Part shown: positions 29,486 to 34,124 of the stretch, piece after piece
How positions within the stretch are numbered: position 1 is the stretch's first letter
Layout: each line of letters opens with the position of its first letter
Translations under genes and position numbers: made by a program
From: Streptomyces sp. NP160
Lineage (GTDB): Bacteria; Actinomycetota; Actinomycetes; Actinomycetales; Quadrisphaeraceae
NCBI RefSeq assembly: GCF_006335115.1
Contig: NZ_VDMJ01000005.1
Location: 1 to 34,124 of the forward strand
Length of the DNA stretch: 34,124 nucleotides
Reading direction: 5' to 3'
The notes under the pieces: model-generated
Database searches by the model: none
The model's input: only the letters and a program-made list of their open reading frames with translations
Told to the model about the DNA's origin: nothing

Positions 29486-31449
29486 CCACGACCCGCCTCA
29501 CGGTCGCCCAGGCGACCGTCAGGTTCCTCGCCCACCAGTTCGTCGAGCGCGACGGCGTGCGCACCAAGCTCTTCGCCGGTGCCCTCGGCATCTTCGGCCA
29601 CGGCAACGTCGCCGGCCTCGGCCAGGCGCTGCTGCAGGACGAGCTCGAGGCCCTCGAGGCCGGACGGGAGCCCGGACTGCCCTACGTCCTCGGGCGCAAC
29701 GAGCAGGCGATGGTGCACACCGCCGTCGCCTACGCCCGCGCCAAGGACCGCTTGCAGGCCTGGGCGGTCACCGCCTCGGTGGGCCCCGGGTCCACCAACA
29801 TGCTCACCGGCGCCGCGCTGGCCACCATCAACCGCCTGCCGGTGCTGCTGCTGCCCGCCGACACCTTCGCCACCCGCTCCGCCGGGCCGCTGCTGCAGGA
29901 GCTCGAGCTCCCCGCCTCGGGCGACGTGACCGTCAACGACGCCTTCCGCCCGCTGTCGCGCTACTTCGACAGGGTCTGGCGCCCCGAGCAGCTGCCCGGC
30001 GCGCTGCTCGGCGCGATGCGCGTCCTCACCGACCCGGCCGAGACCGGCGCCGTCACGGTCTGCTTCCCGCAGGACGTGCAGGCCGAGGCCCACGACTGGG
30101 ACGACGACCTCTTCGCCGAGCGCACCTGGCACGTGGGGCGCCCGCTGCCCGAGAAGGCCGCGCTCGCCCGCGCCGTCGAGGTCATCCGGTCGGCCAGGAA
30201 CCCGCTGCTGGTCGCTGGGGGTGGCGTCCACTACTCCGGCGCCCAGGCAGCCCTGGCCGCCCTCGCCGAGGCCACGGGCATCCCCGTGGGGCAGAGCCAG
30301 GCCGGCAAGGGCGCGCTGCCCTTCGACCACCCGCAGTCGGTGGGTGCCATCGGCTCGACCGGGACGACGGCGGCCAACGCGCTGGCCCGCGAGGCCGACG
30401 TCGTCATCGGCGTGGGCACCCGCTTCCAGGACTTCACCACCGCCTCGCGCACGGCGTTCCAGAACCCGGACGTGCGGTTCGTGACCCTGAACGTCGCCTC
30501 GCTCGACGCCGCGAAGCACTCCGCGGTGTCCGTCGTGGCCGACGCCAGGGAGGGGCTGGAGGCCCTGGCCTCCGGGCTCGACGGGTACGACGTCGGTGAC
30601 GCCCACCGCGCCCGCACCGCGGAGCTCAAGGCCGCGTGGGACGCGACCGTCGCGTCGGTCTACGCGCGGGACTCCGCAGGGTCGACTGGTGACCTCGACG
30701 TCCAGCCCGATCAGAACCAGGTGCTGGGGACCGTCAACGAGCTGTCCGACCCGCGCGACGTCGTGGTGTGCGCCGCCGGCTCCATGCCCGGTGACCTCCA
30801 CAAGCTGTGGCAGGTGCGCGACGCGAAGGGGTACCACGTCGAGTACGGCTACTCCTGCATGGGCTACGAGGTGGCCGGCGGCATCGGCGTCGCGATGGCG
30901 GCGGAGGACGACGCGCGCCACGGCGCCGCACCCCGCGACGTCTTCGTGATGGTCGGTGACGGCTCCTACCTCATGATGGCCACCGAGCTGGTGACCGCCG
31001 TCCAGGAGGGCGTCAAGATCATCGTCGTGCTCGTCCAGAACCACGGGTACGCCTCGATCGGCTCCCTGTCGGAGCAGCTAGGCAGCCAGCGGTTCGGCAC
31101 CCGGTACCGGGCCCGCACGTCCTCCGGCCGCCTCGACGGAGACTTCCTCCCCGTCGACCTGGCCGCCAACGCCGCCAGCCTCGGCATCCACGTGGTGCGC
31201 ACCAGCACCCGCAAAGAGCTGGAGGCCGCAGTCCTGGACGCCAAGGCGTCCACCGAGTCGACGGTCATCCACGTCGACACCGACCCGTTCGTCGACGCGC
31301 CCTCCAGCGAGAGCTGGTGGGACGTGCCGGTCAGCGAGATCTCCGCGCTCGAGAGCACCCAGCGCGCCCGCGGGGTCTACGAGCAGCACAAGGCGCGGCA
31401 GCGCCCGTTCCTGAGGCCGTCGGGCCTGAAGCCCTCCGAGAAGAACTGA
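29482..31449 (+). CDS. iolD: 3D-(3,5/4)-trihydroxycyclohexane-1,2-dione hydrolase
   Basis: A 655-residue thiamine-diphosphate enzyme that opens the ring of trihydroxycyclohexane-dione to 5-deoxy-glucuronate. The N-terminal Pyr domain has the catalytic Glu in GRNEQAMVHTAVAYARAK and VTASVGPGSTNMLTGAAL. The central domain holds LLVAGGGVHYSGA, and the C-terminal PP domain has the Gly-Asp-Gly motif at 492-494 (VMVGDGSYLMM) with Asn520 in QNHGYASIGSL. Gly-Cys-style inactivation is not seen. The ATG at 29482 has GGAG about 8 nt upstream and overlaps iolB by ATGA. The frame is open upstream inside iolB, but the family N-terminus (MTTTRLTVAQATVRFLAHQF) starts here. Confidence 0.97.
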   Translation: MTTTRLTVAQATVRFLAHQFVERDGVRTKLFAGALGIFGHGNVAGLGQALLQDELEALEAGREPGLPYVLGRNEQAMVHTAVAYARAKDRLQAWAVTASVGPGSTNMLTGAALATINRLPVLLLPADTFATRSAGPLLQELELPASGDVTVNDAFRPLSRYFDRVWRPEQLPGALLGAMRVLTDPAETGAVTVCFPQDVQAEAHDWDDDLFAERTWHVGRPLPEKAALARAVEVIRSARNPLLVAGGGVHYSGAQAALAALAEATGIPVGQSQAGKGALPFDHPQSVGAIGSTGTTAANALAREADVVIGVGTRFQDFTTASRTAFQNPDVRFVTLNVASLDAAKHSAVSVVADAREGLEALASGLDGYDVGDAHRARTAELKAAWDATVASVYARDSAGSTGDLDVQPDQNQVLGTVNELSDPRDVVVCAAGSMPGDLHKLWQVRDAKGYHVEYGYSCMGYEVAGGIGVAMAAEDDARHGAAPRDVFVMVGDGSYLMMATELVTAVQEGVKIIVVLVQNHGYASIGSLSEQLGSQRFGTRYRARTSSGRLDGDFLPVDLAANAASLGIHVVRTSTRKELEAAVLDAKASTESTVIHVDTDPFVDAPSSESWWDVPVSEISALESTQRARGVYEQHKARQRPFLRPSGLKPSEKN

Positions 31450-31463
31450 GGCGAGAGAGAGCC

Positions 31464-32957
31464 ATGAGCGAGACCGTCCAGCACTGGATCGACGGAGCTG
31501 CCACCTCCGGCGCCTCCACCCGCACCGCCGACGTGTTCGACCCCGCCACCGGCGAGGTCTCCCGCCAGGTGGTGCTCGCCGAGCCTTCCGACGTCGAGGC
31601 CGCGGTCGCCTCGGCCAAGAAGGCGTTCCCGGCCTGGCGTGACACGTCCCTGGCCAAGCGCACCCAGGTGCTCTTCAAGTTCCGGGAGCTGCTCAACGAT
31701 CGCGCCCCCGAGCTGGCCGCGATCATCACCGCCGAGCACGGCAAGGTCGTCTCCGACGCCGCCGGGGAGGTCGCCCGCGGCCAGGAGGTGGTGGAGTTCG
31801 CCTGCGGGATCCCCCACCTGCTCAAGGGCGGCTTCACCGAGAACGCCTCCACCAACGTCGACGTGCACTCGGTCCGCCAGCCCCTGGGCGTGACGGCGGT
31901 CATCAGCCCGTTCAACTTCCCCGCGATGGTCCCGATGTGGTTCTTCCCCGTCGCGATCGCCACCGGCAACACCGTGGTCCTCAAGCCCAGCGAGAAGGAC
32001 CCCAGCGCCTCGCTGTTCATCGCGCAGCTGTGGAAGGAGGCCGGCCTGCCCGACGGCGTCTTCACCGTGCTGCAGGGCGACAAGGTCGCCGTGGACGGGC
32101 TGCTGGACCACCCCGACGTCGCCTCGGTCTCCTTCGTGGGATCCACCCCGATCGCCAAGTACGTCTACGAGCGCGGCACCGCGGCCGGCAAGCGCGTGCA
32201 GGCGCTGGGCGGGGCCAAGAACCACATGGTGGTGCTGCCCGACGCCGACCTCGACCTTGCCGCCGACCAGGCCGTCAACGCAGGCTTCGGCTCTGCCGGG
32301 GAGCGGTGCATGGCCATCTCGGCGCTGGTCGCGGTCGGCGGGATCGCCGACGAGCTCGTCGCCAAGATCGCAGACCGCGCCGGGAAGATCCGCACGGGTG
32401 ACGGGCGCCGCAGCTGCGACATGGGCCCGCTGGTGACGAAGGTGCACCGCGACAAGGTGGCCTCCTACATCGACGTCGCCGCCGCCGACGGCGCCGACGT
32501 CGTCGTCGACGGGCGCACGATCACCCCGGACGCGGACGGCTCGGGGTTCTTCCTGGGTCCCACCCTGCTGGACCGGGTGCCGACGACGTCGCGGGCCTAC
32601 ACCGAGGAGATCTTCGGTCCGGTGCTGTCGGTGCTGCGCGTGGAGTCCTACACCGACGCCGTCGACATGATCAACGCCAACCCGTACGGCAACGGGGTGG
32701 CCATCTTCACCAACGACGGTGGTGCCGCGCGGCGCTTCGCCAACGAGGTGACCGTCGGCATGATCGGGATCAACGTGCCTGTGCCGGTGCCGATGGCCTA
32801 CTACTCCTTCGGCGGCTGGAAGAACTCCCTGTTCGGTGACACCCACGCCCACGGCGCCGAGGGTGTGCACTTCTTCACGCGCGGCAAGGTCGTCACGACG
32901 CGCTGGCTGGACCCGTCCCACGCGGGCCTGAACCTGGGCTTCCCCACCAACGCCTGA
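31464..32957 (+). CDS. iolA: Methylmalonate/malonate-semialdehyde dehydrogenase (acylating)
   Basis: A 497-residue CoA-acylating aldehyde dehydrogenase, also known as MmsA, that turns malonic or methylmalonic semialdehyde into acetyl- or propionyl-CoA with NAD+. The catalytic cysteine is Cys282 in GSAGERCMAIS, where this branch has RCM. ISPFNFPAMVPMWFFPVAIA is the MmsA/IolA signature, and FVGSTPIAKYVYERG and GPVLSVLRVE follow. Length is typical. The ATG at 31464 has GAGAGA upstream and lies 14 nt after iolD. The C-terminus (HAHGAEGVHFFTRGKVVTTR) is the standard end. It completes the pathway, so the operon has all steps except iolE and the classical iolJ. Confidence 0.96.
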   Translation: MSETVQHWIDGAATSGASTRTADVFDPATGEVSRQVVLAEPSDVEAAVASAKKAFPAWRDTSLAKRTQVLFKFRELLNDRAPELAAIITAEHGKVVSDAAGEVARGQEVVEFACGIPHLLKGGFTENASTNVDVHSVRQPLGVTAVISPFNFPAMVPMWFFPVAIATGNTVVLKPSEKDPSASLFIAQLWKEAGLPDGVFTVLQGDKVAVDGLLDHPDVASVSFVGSTPIAKYVYERGTAAGKRVQALGGAKNHMVVLPDADLDLAADQAVNAGFGSAGERCMAISALVAVGGIADELVAKIADRAGKIRTGDGRRSCDMGPLVTKVHRDKVASYIDVAAADGADVVVDGRTITPDADGSGFFLGPTLLDRVPTTSRAYTEEIFGPVLSVLRVESYTDAVDMINANPYGNGVAIFTNDGGAARRFANEVTVGMIGINVPVPVPMAYYSFGGWKNSLFGDTHAHGAEGVHFFTRGKVVTTRWLDPSHAGLNLGFPTNA

Positions 32958-32991
32958 CCCGTCCCGCCCGACCCCCTGCCGGGGCAGCCCG

Positions 32992-33020
32992 ACGCCCATG
33001 ATCACGGTGATCATGGGCGT
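32992..33020. terminator. 13-bp perfect hairpin after iolA
   Basis: Arms 32992-33004 and 33008-33020 pair over 13 bp with a 3-nt loop (core ATGATCACGGTGATCAT). It lies between iolA and the last iolG-like gene, 39 nt before its start. It could be a terminator, a transcript-processing or attenuating stem, or a dispersed intergenic repeat. No U-tract follows. A smaller stem (CTGCC-GG-GGCAG) precedes it. Confidence 0.5.
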
Positions 33021-33058
33021 TCGGCCGCCTCGGCCCGTGATCTGAGGAGCACCAGAGC

Positions 33059-34081
33059 ATGACCGAGGAGCTGTCCGACTTGCGCGTCGCCGTCGTGGGT
33101 GTCGGGATGATGGGCGCTGACCACGTCCGCCGCCTGCAGACCCGCACCGCCGGGGCCCGCGCCGTGGTGGTGGCCGACGCCTTCCCCGCCACCGCCGAGA
33201 AGGTCGCTGCCGCCTGGCCGGGCGTGAGGGTCGCCTCCGACCCGCTGGCCGCCATCACCGACGACGAGGTCGACGCCGTCGTCATCGCCACGCCGGGGAA
33301 CACCCACGAGGAGCTGGTCCTGGCCTGTCTCGAGCGCGGCACGCCGGTGCTGTGCGAGAAGCCCCTGACCACCGACGTCGAGAGCTCGCTGCGCCTGGTG
33401 GAGGCCGAGCGCGCGACGGGGCGCCGCCTCGTCCAGGTCGGGTTCATGCGCCGGTTCGACCCGGAGTACGCGGCGCTGCGGCGCCTGGTGGAGTCCGACG
33501 AGCTCGGCCGCCCGCTGATGCTCCACTGCGCCCACCGCAACGCGTCGGTGCCGCCGCACTTCACCTCGGAGATGGTGGTGCTCGACAGCCTCGTCCACGA
33601 GGTCGACTGCACCCGCTTCCTCCTCGGCGAGGAGATCACGGCCATCACCGTGATCCACCCCCGCTCGCGCCGAGACGTCCCGGACGGTCTGTCCGACCCG
33701 ACGTTCGCCCTGCTGGAGACCGAGAGCGGCGCTGTGGTCGATGTCGAGGTCAACGTGGCCACCGGCCTCGGGTACGAGGTTCGCACCGAGCTCGTCGCCG
33801 AGCGCGGGACCGCGATGATCGGCCTGGAGGGCGGCCCGGTCGTCGCCCGCGGTGGTACCGGCAGCGCCTCGCGCGGCCGCTCCGTGCCCCCGTCGTTCAA
33901 GGAGCGCTTCGAGGCCGCCTACGACCTCGAGTTCCAGGCCTGGGCGGACGCCGCCCGCCGCGGCACGGTCACCGGCCCGACCGCGTGGGACGGCTACGCG
34001 GCCACGGCGGTCACGACCGCCGGCGTCGAGGCGCTGCGCTCGGGCCAGCGCACCGAGGTCAGGCTCGCGCAGCGGCCCTGA
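33059..34081 (+). CDS. Inositol 2-dehydrogenase-like Gfo/Idh/MocA oxidoreductase
   Basis: A 340-residue Gfo/Idh/MocA oxidoreductase, likely an inositol dehydrogenase of a different isomer specificity from the 17063 gene. The nucleotide-binding motif [17 protein letters not shown] lies at the start, Glu-Lys-Pro at 100-102, then [16 protein letters not shown] and [17 protein letters not shown], with His and Asp in the active-site helix. The FMRRFDPEY and SLVHEVDC motifs match the inositol dehydrogenase subgroup of high-GC actinobacteria and are shared with the 8510 gene. The ATG at 33059 has GAGGAG about 9 nt upstream. A strong hairpin separates it from iolA, so it may be expressed at a different level. 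It ends 43 bp before the window edge. Confidence 0.92.
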   Translation: MTEELSDLRVAVVGVGMMGADHVRRLQTRTAGARAVVVADAFPATAEKVAAAWPGVRVASDPLAAITDDEVDAVVIATPGNTHEELVLACLERGTPVLCEKPLTTDVESSLRLVEAERATGRRLVQVGFMRRFDPEYAALRRLVESDELGRPLMLHCAHRNASVPPHFTSEMVVLDSLVHEVDCTRFLLGEEITAITVIHPRSRRDVPDGLSDPTFALLETESGAVVDVEVNVATGLGYEVRTELVAERGTAMIGLEGGPVVARGGTGSASRGRSVPPSFKERFEAAYDLEFQAWADAARRGTVTGPTAWDGYAATAVTTAGVEALRSGQRTEVRLAQRP

Positions 34082-34124
34082 GCCGGCAGCCCGCGCAGGA
34101 CGGTCGACGAAGGGGGTGGGTGCG

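Noticed and set aside
29350-31044. A long minus-strand frame antisense to iolD
   Set aside because: It is a shadow of iolD codon usage, without motifs or a ribosome binding site.
31377-33014. A long minus-strand frame antisense to iolA
   Set aside because: It is rich in Gly/Arg/Val/His with no family match, and iolA is certain on the other strand.

Overview
This is a very GC-rich stretch (roughly three quarters G+C by eye) from an actinobacterial chromosome. The signs are frequent GTG starts, leaderless TANNNT-(7 nt)-GTG gene starts, tightly overlapping GTGA/ATGA gene junctions, a DUF3618/holin-like membrane stress cassette, and an actinobacterial-type inositol (iol) cluster with a Cgl0159-like aldolase. 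A Kineosporiales-like or related actinobacterium is plausible, but I cannot fix the genus from sequence alone. I see no tRNA, rRNA, CRISPR array, insertion sequence or phage gene.

Layout. (1) 1-7,350 holds ordinary chromosomal genes: the 3' end of an L,D-transpeptidase, a small zinc-ribbon protein, an MDR quinone oxidoreductase, an RsbW-type anti-sigma ATPase behind a stress-sigma-like promoter, pheA, a diacylglycerol kinase family gene divergent from serS, a pterin dehydratase-VOC fusion and a hotdog thioesterase. Five of these start as apparent leaderless genes. (2) 7,464-11,865 (minus strand) is a LacI regulator followed by three overlapping Gfo/Idh/MocA oxidoreductases, with an 18-bp palindromic operator at the predicted transcription start. 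(3) 11,924-13,874 (minus) is a three-gene envelope/stress cassette. (4) 14,264-18,091 (minus) is an inositol-type operon: IolG, then a 592-residue two-TIM-barrel protein whose second half is IolE-like, then another Gfo/Idh/MocA enzyme. (5) 18,211-21,184 holds a phytanoyl-CoA-type dioxygenase divergent from a LacI-like regulator, and a DedA protein. (6) 21,238-21,638 carries two decayed gene ends lying head-to-head. (7) 21,658-25,255 holds a hydroxypyruvate-isomerase-like gene, an inositol/sugar MFS permease, a universal stress protein and a GntR/UTRA regulator. (8) 25,471-34,081 (plus) is the main iol operon: iolC, Cgl0159-like aldolase, transaldolase-like, iolB, iolD, iolA and an iolG paralogue.

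How the genes work together. The permease would import inositol. IolG oxidises it, IolE (inside the fusion) dehydrates, IolD hydrolyses, IolB isomerises, IolC phosphorylates, an aldolase (Cgl0159-like, possibly with the transaldolase-like protein) cleaves, and IolA makes acyl-CoA. A shared TGTCAGG(A/T)CA motif lies in the control regions of the iolG-fusion operon, the permease gene, and the gntR/iolC intergenic space. This ties the three units into one regulon, most simply under the GntR protein encoded at its centre. Six Gfo/Idh/MocA paralogues and several TIM-barrel isomerase genes suggest use of inositol isomers or inositol-derived sugars beyond myo-inositol.
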